A DNA stretch of 64,000 nt from Prauserella shujinwangii (GCF_003001955.1 NZ_PVNH01000002.1:558001-622000), one strand, 5' to 3'. Shown: positions 25,684 through 34,765, counted from the stretch's first letter. The notes: generated by a model not told the origin, from the sequence alone. Made by a program: numbers and translations.

Positions 25684-26474
25684 ACGACCAGGGCTGCGTG
25701 GTCGTCACCGGAGGCGGTTCGGGCATCGGCCGAGCCTGCGCGCTGCGCCTCGCCGGATCCTGCCTGCCGGTCGCCGTCCTCGACCAGGACGGCGACACGG
25801 GCGGCGAGACGCTCGCGGAGATCGAGAAGGACGGCGGCGCGGGGCTGGCGTTCGCGCTCGACGTCACCGACGACGATGCCGTCGCGGGCGCTGTCCGCGA
25901 CACCGTGGCCGCGTTCGGACCGCCCCGCGTGCTGGTCAACTGCGCGGGTATGGGTGTGCGCAAGGACCTGCTGGGCACGAGCGTGGCGGAATGGCGCAGG
26001 GTGGTCGACGTCAACCTCACGGGCTACTTCATCCTGCTCCGCCACGTCGTCCCCCCGATGCGGGACAGTGGTGGCGGGTCGATCGTGCAGATCGCATCGA
26101 TCGCAGGCCACATCGGCTACGGGTACCCGTCGTACACGGCGGCGAAGGGCGGAGTGCTCGCGATGACTCGCCAGCTTGCCGGCGAACTGGCGCCCGACCG
26201 GATCCGGATCAACTCGGTCAGCCCGGGAGTCGTGCGGACCGGACTCAACCGGGACACGCTGTCGCAGCAGACAATCCGGGACGCCACGCTCGGCAACATC
26301 CCGGTGGGCCGGCTCGGCGACCCGGGAGACATCGCCGGGGCGGTCGCCTTCCTCGCGGGACCCGACGCGGAGTTCGTCACGGGAGCTGACCTGGTGGTGG
26401 ACGGCGGGATGATCAGCCGTATCCACTGGGGCCAAGTGGGCGAGCGGTTCGGCAACTTCCACGCGGAGCGTTGA
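25680..26474 (+). CDS. Short-chain dehydrogenase/reductase
   Basis: The 264-residue SDR has the NAD-binding VVTGGGSGIGRACALRL, the NCAGMG motif, the catalytic Ser in IVQIASIAGHIG and Tyr-x3-Lys in YPSYTAAKGG, and the closing VTGADLVVDGGMISR. It interconverts an alcohol and a ketone. Coupled to HyuB by ATGA, it could oxidise a secondary alcohol to the ketone used by the carboxylase, as 1-phenylethanol dehydrogenase does in acetophenone degraders. A strong terminator follows, ending the plus-strand arm. Confidence 0.88.
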   Translation: MNDQGCVVVTGGGSGIGRACALRLAGSCLPVAVLDQDGDTGGETLAEIEKDGGAGLAFALDVTDDDAVAGAVRDTVAAFGPPRVLVNCAGMGVRKDLLGTSVAEWRRVVDVNLTGYFILLRHVVPPMRDSGGGSIVQIASIAGHIGYGYPSYTAAKGGVLAMTRQLAGELAPDRIRINSVSPGVVRTGLNRDTLSQQTIRDATLGNIPVGRLGDPGDIAGAVAFLAGPDAEFVTGADLVVDGGMISRIHWGQVGERFGNFHAER

Positions 26475-26475
26475 C

Positions 26476-26507
26476 GGATGGCCCGGGCGCCGTCGCCCGG
26501 GCCATCC
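26476..26507 (+). terminator. Strong hairpin terminator after the SDR gene
   Basis: Perfect 14-bp arms at 26476-26489 and 26494-26507 flank a 4-nt loop just after the stop codon. Confidence 0.9.
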
Positions 26508-26508
26508 C

Positions 26509-26568
26509 TCAGGCACTCAGCCCACCGTCCACGACGAGTACCTGCCCGGTCAGGGCCCGCACATTGGT
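26509..26568 (-). pseudogene. C-terminal tail of a lost SDR gene
   Basis: The minus strand reads TNVRALTGQVLVVDGGLSA followed by a stop. This is the standard end of SDR enzymes (TGQVLVVDGG). Upstream residues in the same frame are not SDR-like and no start exists. Only about 19 codons survive. Confidence 0.6.
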
Positions 26569-26609
26569 GCGCGGAGACGGAGAACGTCACTGGCCGACGG
26601 ATCCAGTTT

Positions 26610-26625
26610 TTGAGTTATGATTCAA
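26610..26625 (+). promoter_or_regulatory. Operator-like motif TTGAGT-N4-ATTCAA
   Basis: This 16-bp near-palindrome lies 37 bp before the SDR gene at 26663. The same half-sites (TTGAGT and ATTCA) recur on the minus strand at 27980-27995 beside a TetR gene. It is probably that TetR protein's operator. Confidence 0.6.
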
Positions 26626-26662
26626 TAACAGGGCGAGGCCCCGACGAGGAGAGGCGGGAACC

Positions 26663-27577
26663 ATGGACCTCCCACTCCGAGACCACGTCGCCGTTGTCGC
26701 CGGAGCGACCCGCGGCTGTGGCCGTGCCATCGCCGTGGAGCTGGGCGCTCTCGGTGCCACCGTGTTCGCGGCAGGACGCTCCACACGGGAGCGGCGCAGC
26801 GCGCTGGACAGGCCGGAGACGATCGAGGGGACCGCCGAACGCGTCAGTTCCGCCGGCGGTCGAGGTATCCCAGTCCGGTGCGATTTTCTCCGACAGGAAG
26901 ACATCACCGCGCTGCGTGACGAGGTCGCTGCGCGGACCGGTGGACACCTGGACGTGCTGGTCGACGACGTCTGGGGCGGTGACCCCCTCATCGAATGGGA
27001 CGGACCGTTCTGGGAGCAGGACCTCGAACGCGCCGTGCACGTGTGGCGCAACGGTCTCGAGACCCATCTGCGCACCGTGCACACGTTGCTGCCGCTGCTG
27101 GTCTCCCGCGCGGGCGGCCTCCTGGTCGAGGTCACCGACGGCGTCGCGGACGGCAACTCGGGATCGCTGGTCTATGACCAGGTCAAGTGTGGCGTGCGCA
27201 GGCTCGCCAGCGGACTGGCGGAGCAGCTTCCGGCCCACGCGGCCACGTCGGTCGCCGTGACACCGGGTTTCCTGCGTTCCGAAGCCATGCTCGACCACTT
27301 CGGGGTCGCCGAGAACGGCTGGCGCGACGCGATCCGGACCGATCCGCATTTCGTCCTGTCGGAGACGCCACGTTACCTCGGCCGGGGAGTCACCGCGCTG
27401 GCCGCGGACCCGGACCGTTCCCGCTGGAACGGCCAGGTCGTCACGTCACACGCCCTGGCTGACTGCTACGACCTCACCGATGTCGACGGTTCGCGGCCGG
27501 ACTGGCCGCGGTGGATGCGTGAGGTCGTGGCCACGGGTACCGATCCCTCGGAAATCGATGTCAGCTCCTACCGCTGA
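26663..27577 (+). CDS. SDR-family oxidoreductase (atypical)
   Basis: The 304-residue protein has the Rossmann motif VVAGATRGCGRAIAVEL and a Tyr-x3-Lys in LVYDQVKCGVRRL, but the usual NAG motif is replaced by VLVDDVWGGDPL and the end lacks the GGxV tail. It has an extended C-terminus (TSHALADCYDLTDVDGSRPDW). The fold is certain; substrate and even catalytic competence are less so. GAGGAGAGG precedes the ATG. The operator-like motif upstream matches one near the TetR gene at 28073. Confidence 0.8.
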   Translation: MDLPLRDHVAVVAGATRGCGRAIAVELGALGATVFAAGRSTRERRSALDRPETIEGTAERVSSAGGRGIPVRCDFLRQEDITALRDEVAARTGGHLDVLVDDVWGGDPLIEWDGPFWEQDLERAVHVWRNGLETHLRTVHTLLPLLVSRAGGLLVEVTDGVADGNSGSLVYDQVKCGVRRLASGLAEQLPAHAATSVAVTPGFLRSEAMLDHFGVAENGWRDAIRTDPHFVLSETPRYLGRGVTALAADPDRSRWNGQVVTSHALADCYDLTDVDGSRPDWPRWMREVVATGTDPSEIDVSSYR

Positions 27578-27961
27578 GCCCGCTGCGATGCCGGGGTGCG
27601 GCGGCGGCTGCGAGGCAGGCGGTGGCCGCAGTGGCCGCGGCGGCGAGGTAGCCGGCGGAGAAGGTGCCGAGTTGGCCGAGGGTAAGGGTGGTGGCGACCG
27701 TGGCCAGAACGGCGAGTCCGGTGGCCGACCCGAGTTCCTGGGCGGTGTTGACCAGGCCGGTTGCGCGGCCGTGGTCGCTTTCGGGCACGGCCGTGGCCAG
27801 CGAGCAGGTGGGGGCGTAAAACAGCCCGTTGCCAATGCGAGCAGCGCCAGTCCCGGCAGGACGAACTGAGCAGCACACAGCAACGACAACAGCACCACAC
27901 CGGCACGCGTCCACCCCGCCGTGGCGACCATCCCCGGCCCCCTCGGTTTCCGTATTGCCAC
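27561..27961 (-). pseudogene. Frameshifted, N-terminally deleted MFS transporter
   Basis: One minus-strand frame gives AGVVLLSLLCAAQFVLPGL up to about 27836; the next frame continues IGNGLFYAPTCSLATAVPES, then ATGLVNTAQELGSATGLAVL. Together they match the last helices of a 14-helix EmrB/QacA drug exporter, with one base missing at about 27836. The first two thirds of the gene are absent. It reads away from the TetR gene at 28073, the usual arrangement for a repressor and its efflux pump. Confidence 0.75.
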
Positions 27962-27979
27962 TCAGCAATTCAACCTGTA

Positions 27980-27995
27980 CTGAATCGAGACTCAA
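27980..27995 (-). promoter_or_regulatory. Operator-like motif TTGAGT-N4-ATTCAG (minus strand)
   Basis: The motif lies between the MFS relic and the TetR gene. It shares both half-sites with the copy at 26610-26625 (12 of 16 bases identical). Confidence 0.6.
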
Positions 27996-28072
27996 TATCT
28001 CCCGTTGCGCTGTCCACAGTGCTCCGCGCCCCTGCGCTCGAACACGCCGCCGACGGCTGGTTCACTGACTCC

Positions 28073-28654
28073 ATGGCACGCCCGCGGAAGGTCTCCGACG
28101 CCGAGCTGCTCGCCGCCTGCGCGAGCGCGATCGGCCTGCACGGGCCCGGATTCACGCTGGCGCACGTCGCTGCCGCCGCCGACGTCTCCGTCGGGACCGT
28201 CGTCGGGCGCTTCGGCTCCAAGCACCAGCTGCTCGTCACGCTCATGGAGACGGAGACCGCGACGCTGGGGCAGCGGATGCGTGCCGCGGGCGAGAAGGCG
28301 GCGAACCCGGTCGATGCGGTGAAAGCCGCCGTCCTGGCGACATCCGACGGCATCGACGACCCCGCCACCACGGCGAACCACCTCGCACAGCTGGGTGCGG
28401 ACCTCGCCGACCCCGACCTGCGACGCCGACTGGCCGCACATCGGCAGGTCATCCGGACGGTGCTGACCGAGTTGGTGGCGACCGCCGGGCTACCGTCGGC
28501 GCCCCCTCCCCGGCAGGCCGGCGCCATGCTGGCCGCGCTCGTGCACGGCGCTCAGGTCGACTGGGCACTTCAGCCGAAGGGCAGCCTGCACAAGCGAATC
28601 CGCCGGGACGTCGACATCCTGCTGGACGGCTGGGCCCGGACCGAGAAACGGTAG
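28073..28654 (+). CDS. TetR-family regulator
   Basis: The 193-residue protein starts MARPRKVSDAELLAACASAI and has the helix-turn-helix TLAHVAAAADVSVGTVVGRFGSK (about residues 28-50). The C-terminal ligand domain is all-helical with no motif revealing its ligand. It is divergent from the MFS relic, and the motif at 27980-27995 lies 78 bp upstream. A second copy before the SDR gene at 26663 suggests that the SDR is a surviving target after loss of the pump. Confidence 0.85.
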   Translation: MARPRKVSDAELLAACASAIGLHGPGFTLAHVAAAADVSVGTVVGRFGSKHQLLVTLMETETATLGQRMRAAGEKAANPVDAVKAAVLATSDGIDDPATTANHLAQLGADLADPDLRRRLAAHRQVIRTVLTELVATAGLPSAPPPRQAGAMLAALVHGAQVDWALQPKGSLHKRIRRDVDILLDGWARTEKR

Positions 28655-28933
28655 TCGAGCATCACCAGGCGTCGAGCACCTTCGATGAGATGAATCCGCG
28701 GGCCGGAGCGCCGAAATCCCGGCAACCGGCCGGGTGCCGTTCTTGGCCATCCCTTCGGCTGACGGAAGTGGCCGACGGAATCCCCACCGCGACACGCTGG
28801 GTCCGCTGAGCCGAGGCACGGCTGTGGCAGCCGACGAGCCGCGAGGCCGACCACCGGCTGACTCCGCGCTACTGGTTGGCCACGGGCCGTCGCCCCGGCC
28901 GCGGGAGCTCAGAGAATCCCCAGGTCACAGGCG

Positions 28934-29006
28934 AGCCGGCAAGGGGACTCGAACCCCTGACCTACTGTTTACAAGACAGTTGCTCTACCAACTGAGCTAT
29001 GCCGGC
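28934..29006 (-). tRNA. tRNA-Thr (anticodon TGT)
   Basis: The minus strand folds as a 73-nt cloverleaf: 7-bp acceptor stem GCCGGCA/TGCCGGC, D-arm AGCTCAGTTGGTAGAGC, anticodon arm with loop CTTGTAA and a T-arm with GGTTCGAGTCC. The anticodon TGT reads ACA (Thr). The 3' CCA is not encoded. It is close upstream of the threonine exporter gene on the other strand. Confidence 0.95.
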
Positions 29007-29198
29007 CTGGCCCGCGGTCCGACGGGCCCGCGCCCACTATATAGACCGCGCCACTCGGCGATGCCGAACGCCCTGGCAGCGAGCTACATTGGCGGCGGCC
29101 CCGGTGAAGATCGAACGTGGTGAACGCCACTCCGCTGAATCTGCAACGGGCGGGGTGGGCTGGTCGATGGTCTCCCGGGAACTGCGAGGAGGTAGGGA

Positions 29199-30713
29199 AT
29201 GAAGATCGGCTCGCGCGGGCGGGCGGCGGCCAACCGCCGGCACGCGTGGCAGATCCTGGAGGCACCGGCCGAGGACCACCACGACAAGCAGAGCGCCCGC
29301 CGTCGGCGCGGGCGTGAGACGCGCGAGCGCGCCTGGCACATCCTCGAGGCTCCCACCGGCGAGCTGCCCGCCGTCGAGACCACCACGGCCATGGGCCCGG
29401 AGGTGGTCGACGAGGCCACCGTGCACTTCGTCCTCGACCTGGCGCTCCGCATCGGCGAGGTGCAGATGGCCAACGGTGCGGGCGCCTCCGACGCGACCGC
29501 CACGATCCTCGCCATCACCGGCGCGCTCGGCCTGCCGCACTGCGAGGTGGACGTCATCTTCACCTCGATCACGGTCAGCTGCCACCGCGGCAGCGACCTG
29601 CCTCCGGTCACCGCCCTGCGCGTGGTGCGTTCCCGCAGCCTCGACTACACCCGCCTCTCGAACACCGAGCGCCTCGTCCAGCGGCTCATCCGGCGGCAGA
29701 TCAGCCCCGAGGACGCCTACACCGAACTGCACTACATCACGGACGCCAAGCATCCCTACCCGCGCTGGGTGTCCACGCTGGCGTGGGGTGGCATGGCCGC
29801 CTGCATCGCGATCCTGCTGGGCGGTGACCATTGGACGGCGCTCATCGCGTTCGGTATCAGCGCGCTCGTCGACCGCGTCGGCAGGCTGGTCAACAAGACC
29901 CGGCTGCCGTTCTTCTTCCAGCAGGTCATCGGCGGCCTGGCCGCCACGCTGACGGCCATCCTCGTCGTCAACGTCGAGCTGGTCCCGCTGGAGAGACCGA
30001 CCCTGGTCGTCGGTGCGGCCCTGACGGTGCTGCTGTCCGGGCTGTCCACGGTGTCCGCGGTGCAGGACGCCATCACCGGCTACTACGTGACGGCCGCGGG
30101 ACGCAGCCTCGAAGTGATGCTGATGAGTGCCGGACTCATCACCGGTGTCGCGTTCGGCCTCGAGCTGGCGTCCTCGCTCGGCGCCGAGCGCACGCCACCG
30201 CCCTCGACGTCGGTGCTCGACCCACCCGACGTCTACGTCGTGATGCTGGCGGGCTCGGGCGCCGCCGCCTGCTTCGCGCTCGCGTCCTACTCCCGGTTGC
30301 GTCCGCTGCTGGTCGCCGGCGTGGCGGGGGCCGTGGGCGCCGCCACCTTCGGCATCCTGCGGGTGTTCGAGGTCGACCAGATCACCGCGTCCGGCGTGGC
30401 CGCCACCCTCGTCGGTCTCGGCGGCGGCGTGATGTCCCGCAGGCTGCGGGTCACGCCGCTGGTCGTCGCTGTGTCCGGTATCACCCCGCTGCTTCCCGGC
30501 TTCTCCACCTACAGCGGCCTGTCGCAGCTCGCCAGTGGCGGCAGTCTGGTGACGTTGATGTCGGCGGTCGCGATTGGGCTGGCACTGGCCGCGGGAGTGG
30601 TTCTCGGCGAGTTCCTCGCGCAGCCGTTGCGCACCGGTCTGGGCCGCCTGGAACGCAAGCTCGCCGGCCCCCGCATGGCCGGTCCGCTGGATCCTGGACG
30701 GCGTCTCGACTGA
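29199..30713 (+). CDS. thrE: Threonine/serine exporter, ThrE family
   Basis: The 504-residue protein has the ThrE layout: a cytosolic N-terminal domain (HFVLDLALRIGEVQMANGAGASDAT, about residues 75-180, with HCEVDVIFTSITVS) followed by about ten membrane helices (STLAWGGMAACIAILLGG to VAIGLALAAGVVLGE). It exports threonine and serine. The first 60 residues carry two copies of an AW-ILEAP motif about 32 residues apart. AGGAGGTAGGGA gives a strong ribosome-binding site. Confidence 0.9.
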   Translation: MKIGSRGRAAANRRHAWQILEAPAEDHHDKQSARRRRGRETRERAWHILEAPTGELPAVETTTAMGPEVVDEATVHFVLDLALRIGEVQMANGAGASDATATILAITGALGLPHCEVDVIFTSITVSCHRGSDLPPVTALRVVRSRSLDYTRLSNTERLVQRLIRRQISPEDAYTELHYITDAKHPYPRWVSTLAWGGMAACIAILLGGDHWTALIAFGISALVDRVGRLVNKTRLPFFFQQVIGGLAATLTAILVVNVELVPLERPTLVVGAALTVLLSGLSTVSAVQDAITGYYVTAAGRSLEVMLMSAGLITGVAFGLELASSLGAERTPPPSTSVLDPPDVYVVMLAGSGAAACFALASYSRLRPLLVAGVAGAVGAATFGILRVFEVDQITASGVAATLVGLGGGVMSRRLRVTPLVVAVSGITPLLPGFSTYSGLSQLASGGSLVTLMSAVAIGLALAAGVVLGEFLAQPLRTGLGRLERKLAGPRMAGPLDPGRRLD

Positions 30714-30724
30714 CCGGATCGCGA

Positions 30725-30730
30725 TAGTGT
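30725..30730 (+). promoter_or_regulatory. -10 box TAGTGT for leaderless otsA
   Basis: TAGTGT ends 7 nt before the otsA ATG, and there is no ribosome-binding site between. Confidence 0.55.
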
Positions 30731-30737
30731 TCTAGGT

Positions 30738-32189
30738 ATGCCAGCAGCGGAAACGACGGAGCATTCGCACGCACGGGCCGAGTTCGTGGTAGTCGCCAAC
30801 CGGCTACCCGTCGACCTGGAGCGCTCCGCGGACGGCACCCAACGCTGGACGCAGAGCCCCGGCGGACTCGTCTCGGCGCTCGAGCCCTTCCTCCGGTCCC
30901 GCAAGGGCGCCTGGGTCGGCTGGCCCGGTGTGCCCGACGTGGACGTGGACGAGTTCACCGACGAAGGGCTGGTGCTCCACCCGGTCTCCCTGAGCTCCGC
31001 CGAAGTACGCGACTACTACGAGGGGTTCTCCAACGCCACGCTGTGGCCGCTCTATCACGACGTCGTGGCCAGGCCGATCTTCGACCGGAGCTGGTGGGAG
31101 AGCTACGTCCGCGTCAACCGCCGCTTCGCCGAGGCCGCGGCGGCGGTCGCGGGCGAGCGGGCCACGGTGTGGGTGCAGGACTACCAGCTGCAGCTGGTCC
31201 CCACCATGCTCCGGGAGCTGCGGCCCGACCTGCGCATCGGCTTCTTCCTGCACATCCCGTTCCCGCCGGTGGAGCTGTTCATGCAGCTGCCGTGGCGGGC
31301 CGAGATCGTGCGCGGCCTGATCGGCGCCGACCTGGTGGGCTTCCACCGGCCCGGCGGTGCGCAGAACTTCCTGTGGCTGGCCCGCCAGCTCATCGGCCTC
31401 GAGCCCAGCCGGGGTGCCGTCGGCGTGCGGTCCAGGCCCGGCATGGTGCAGGTCGGTGACCGGACGGTCCGCGTGGGCGCGTTCCCGATTTCCATCGACG
31501 CGGCCGGTCTCGACTCGCTGTCCCGGACCAAGGCCGTCGGTGAGCGCGCCGCGCAGATCCGCGCCGACCTCGGCGACCCGAAGAAGGTCCTGCTCGGCGT
31601 CGACCGGCTCGACTACACCAAGGGCATCGACCTGCGCCTGCAGGCCATGCACGAGCTCCTGCAGGAGGGCCGGATCAAGCCGGACGAGGTCACGTTCGTC
31701 CAGCTGGCCACGCCGAGCCGGGAGCGGGTGGAGCACTACCAGCGCATGCGCGGCGAGATCGAGCAGATGGTCGGGCGCATCAATGGCGAGTTCGCCCGTG
31801 TCGGTCACCCGGTCGTGCACTACCTGCACCAGTCGGTGAACCGGACGGAGCTCGCCGCGTTCTTCTCCGCCGCCGACGTCATGGTGGTCACCCCGCTGCG
31901 CGATGGGATGAACCTCGTGTGCAAGGAGTACGTCGCATGCAGGCACGACCTGGGCGGTTCGCTCGTCTTGTCCGAGTTCGCCGGCGCGGCGGCGGAGCTG
32001 AGCAGCGCTTTTCTGGTGAACCCGCACGACCTTGACGGGGTGAAGAACGCCCTGGAGGCGGCTATTACGCTCGACCCCGCTGAGGGTCGGCGTAGGATGC
32101 GCGCCTTGCGTCGTCAGGTCCTCACGCACGACGTCGACAGGTGGGCGCGTTCGTTCCTCGAAGCTCTCGGGTCCGAGCCGGCCGCCTGA
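30738..32189 (+). CDS. otsA: Trehalose-6-phosphate synthase
   Basis: The 483-residue GT20 enzyme shows [84 protein letters not shown] and [18 protein letters not shown], which bind nucleoside diphosphate-glucose and glucose-6-phosphate. It makes trehalose-6-phosphate, which the phosphatase domain encoded 36 bp downstream dephosphorylates. The ATG appears leaderless (TAGTGT box 7 nt upstream). Confidence 0.95.
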   Translation: MPAAETTEHSHARAEFVVVANRLPVDLERSADGTQRWTQSPGGLVSALEPFLRSRKGAWVGWPGVPDVDVDEFTDEGLVLHPVSLSSAEVRDYYEGFSNATLWPLYHDVVARPIFDRSWWESYVRVNRRFAEAAAAVAGERATVWVQDYQLQLVPTMLRELRPDLRIGFFLHIPFPPVELFMQLPWRAEIVRGLIGADLVGFHRPGGAQNFLWLARQLIGLEPSRGAVGVRSRPGMVQVGDRTVRVGAFPISIDAAGLDSLSRTKAVGERAAQIRADLGDPKKVLLGVDRLDYTKGIDLRLQAMHELLQEGRIKPDEVTFVQLATPSRERVEHYQRMRGEIEQMVGRINGEFARVGHPVVHYLHQSVNRTELAAFFSAADVMVVTPLRDGMNLVCKEYVACRHDLGGSLVLSEFAGAAAELSSAFLVNPHDLDGVKNALEAAITLDPAEGRRRMRALRRQVLTHDVDRWARSFLEALGSEPAA

Positions 32190-32225
32190 CCCCGCTTCGA
32201 CCACCCTGGAAGCTCCCGAGGAGGA

Positions 32226-34757
32226 GTGTTGACCGCCGAGGCCCTGCCCGCTGAGCTGCGGCGTGCGATCGTGCAGATCGCCCGCACGCCGCGCCTGCTG
32301 GTCGCCTGCGACTACGACGGCACGCTGGCTCCGATCACGGCCAACCCCGACGAGGCCCGTCCCCGGCCGGAATCGGTGTTCGCGCTGCGATCGCTCGCCG
32401 GACTGCACGAGACCACCACCGCGGTGATCTCGGGCCGTGCCCTGCGTGACCTCGCCACGCTGTCCCGCCTGCCCGCCGAGGTCCACCTCGTCGGCAGCCA
32501 CGGCTCCGAGTTCGACATCGGCTTCGTGCACGAGCTCGACCCCGAGGCGCGGCGGCTGCACCGCAGACTCGAGCAGGAGCTGGAGCGGATCACCGAGGGG
32601 GTGCCCGGAGCGTCGCTTGAGGCCAAGCCAGCCAGCATCGCGGTGCACGTCCGCAGGGCGGAACGGGACGCCGCGCACCGGATCCTCCAGGAAGTCCACA
32701 ATGGTCCGTCCACGTGGGAGGGCGTCTCGACGACCGACGGCAAGGAGGTCGTGGAGCTCTCGGTCGTGCAGACCGACAAGGGCAACGCACTGGACACCCT
32801 CCGTCACCAGGTCGGCGCCACCGCGGCGATGTTCCTCGGCGACGACGTCACCGACGAGAAGGCGTTCGCGCGGCTGACCGGGCCGGACCTCGGCGTGAAG
32901 GTCGGCGACGGGGAGAGCCTGGCGCAGTACCGCGTCGCCGACACGGTCGACGTGGCGACGATCCTCGCCTTCCTGCTCGAGGAGCGGCGGAACTGGCTGT
33001 ACGGCGAGCAGTCGCCACCCATCGAGCGGCTCACGATGCTGGCGTGCGAGCGCTCGGTGGCCCTGCTGACGCCCGACGCCAAGCTGACGTGGCTGTGCCA
33101 CCCCGGCCCGGACGCGCCCGCGGTGTTCGCCGACCTGCTCGGCGGGCCCGCGGCGGGGCACTTCACGATCAACCCGCACCGCAACGGGCTCCCGCTGGGG
33201 CAGCGCTACCTGCCGAACACGATGACCGTGGAGACGCGGTGGTCGCGGCTGCTGGTCACCGACTACCTGGAGCCGGAGAGCCCGCCGCACCGCACCGACC
33301 TCGTGCGCGTCATCTCCGGCGAGGCCACGGCTTCGGTCGTGTTCGCGCCGAGGCCGGAGTTCGGCGGTGTGCCCGTCCGGTTGCTGCAGGAGGAAGACGG
33401 CCTGCGTGTGCTGGGCACGTCCGAGCCGTTCGTCCTGCGGGCACCCGGCGTGCAGTGGGAGATCACGAGCGACGGGCTGCACGACACGGCGACCGCGCTG
33501 GTGCAGCCCACCCCGGACGCTCCGGTGGTGCTCGAGCTGCGCTGCGGCACCACCGACCTCGGCCCGCACGAGCTGCCCGAGCTGGACCGGCGGGCCAGGG
33601 CGGGCGCGCACTGGAGCAAGTGGGCGACCTCCTTGAAGCTCCCCAGCGTGGAGCCGGAGCTGGTGACGCGCTCGGCGCTGACCCTGCGCGGGCTGGTCGA
33701 CGCGGAGACCGGCGGCATCATGGCCGCGGCCACCACGTCGCTGCCGGAGGAGATCGGCGGCGTCCGCAACTGGGATTACCGGTACTGCTGGGTCCGCGAC
33801 GGCGCGATGACCGCGCGCGAGCTGGTCGAGCTCGGCTCGATCGAGGAGGCCGAGGGTTTCCTGCGCTGGCTGCACGGGGTGCTGTCCACGCTCGCCGGGC
33901 CCGAGCGGCTGCACCCGCTGTACACGCTCTCCGGGACGCAGCTCGGCGCCGAGGCCGTGATCGACTCGCTGCCGGGTTACAAGGGCTCCCGGCCGGTGCG
34001 CGTCGGCAACCTGGCCAACCACCAGGTGCAGCTCGACGTGTTCGGCCCGGTGGTGGAGCTCGTGGTGACGCTGGCCGAGGCACGGGGCGAGCTGCGGGAC
34101 GAGGACTGGCAGATGGTGCGCGCGATGGCCGAGGCGGTGAAGCGGCGCTGGGCGGAGCCCGACCACGGCATCTGGGAGGAGCGGCACATCCCGCGGCACC
34201 GGGTGTACTCGCGGGTCATGTGCTGGGTGACGATCGACCGCGCCATCAAGCTTGCCGAGGTCTACCACCGGGAGGTCCCGGCAGGCTGGCCCGAGCTGCG
34301 TGACGAGATCGCGCACGACGTCCTCACCAACGGGTGGAACGACGAGGTGCGGGCGTACACCACCGCCTACGACGGCACCGACCTCGACGCGGCCTCGCTG
34401 TTCGTCGGTCTCGCCGGGCTGCTCGACCCGCAGGACGAGCGCTTCCAGTCCACGGTGACCGCGATCGAGGCGGAGTTGCGCAGCGGGTCGACGGTGTACC
34501 GCTACCGGCGGGACGACGGGCTGCCCGGCGACGAGGGCGGCTTCCACCTGTGCGCGGCCTGGATGATCGAGGCGTACCTGCTGACGGGCAGGCGCACCGA
34601 GGCGGAGGAACTGTTCGAGCAGCTGGTGGACGCGGCCGGGCCGACGGGCCTGCTGCCGGAGCAGTACGACCCGATCGCGGAGCGGTCGCTGGGCAACCAC
34701 CCGCAGGCCTACTCGCACATCGGCCTGATCCGCTGCGCCCGCCTCCTGTCCCAGTAA
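32226..34757 (+). CDS. otsB: Trehalose-6-phosphate phosphatase fused to GH15 glucoamylase/trehalase-like domain
   Basis: The 843-residue protein has a HAD phosphatase domain (about residues 1-250) with the nucleophile motif LLVACDYDGTLAP (Asp29, Asp31), VISGRALRDLATL, SHGSEFDIG and FLGDDVTDEKAF. A GH15 domain (about 265-843) follows, with RNWDYRYCWVRDGAMT, DHGIWEERHIPRHRVYS (general acid Glu near 650) and LPEQYDP (base Glu near 811). GH15 proteins of mycobacteria are trehalases, so one polypeptide may both make and split trehalose. GAGGAGGAG allows a GTG start at 32226 or, with better spacing, a TTG at 32229. The 53-nt hairpin repeat follows the stop. Confidence 0.9.
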   Translation: MLTAEALPAELRRAIVQIARTPRLLVACDYDGTLAPITANPDEARPRPESVFALRSLAGLHETTTAVISGRALRDLATLSRLPAEVHLVGSHGSEFDIGFVHELDPEARRLHRRLEQELERITEGVPGASLEAKPASIAVHVRRAERDAAHRILQEVHNGPSTWEGVSTTDGKEVVELSVVQTDKGNALDTLRHQVGATAAMFLGDDVTDEKAFARLTGPDLGVKVGDGESLAQYRVADTVDVATILAFLLEERRNWLYGEQSPPIERLTMLACERSVALLTPDAKLTWLCHPGPDAPAVFADLLGGPAAGHFTINPHRNGLPLGQRYLPNTMTVETRWSRLLVTDYLEPESPPHRTDLVRVISGEATASVVFAPRPEFGGVPVRLLQEEDGLRVLGTSEPFVLRAPGVQWEITSDGLHDTATALVQPTPDAPVVLELRCGTTDLGPHELPELDRRARAGAHWSKWATSLKLPSVEPELVTRSALTLRGLVDAETGGIMAAATTSLPEEIGGVRNWDYRYCWVRDGAMTARELVELGSIEEAEGFLRWLHGVLSTLAGPERLHPLYTLSGTQLGAEAVIDSLPGYKGSRPVRVGNLANHQVQLDVFGPVVELVVTLAEARGELRDEDWQMVRAMAEAVKRRWAEPDHGIWEERHIPRHRVYSRVMCWVTIDRAIKLAEVYHREVPAGWPELRDEIAHDVLTNGWNDEVRAYTTAYDGTDLDAASLFVGLAGLLDPQDERFQSTVTAIEAELRSGSTVYRYRRDDGLPGDEGGFHLCAAWMIEAYLLTGRRTEAEELFEQLVDAAGPTGLLPEQYDPIAERSLGNHPQAYSHIGLIRCARLLSQ

Positions 34758-34765
34758 CCCTGTTG

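Noticed and set aside
28934-30713. Functional link between tRNA-Thr and the threonine exporter
   Set aside because: They are on opposite strands with no T-box or attenuator visible; proximity is likely chance.
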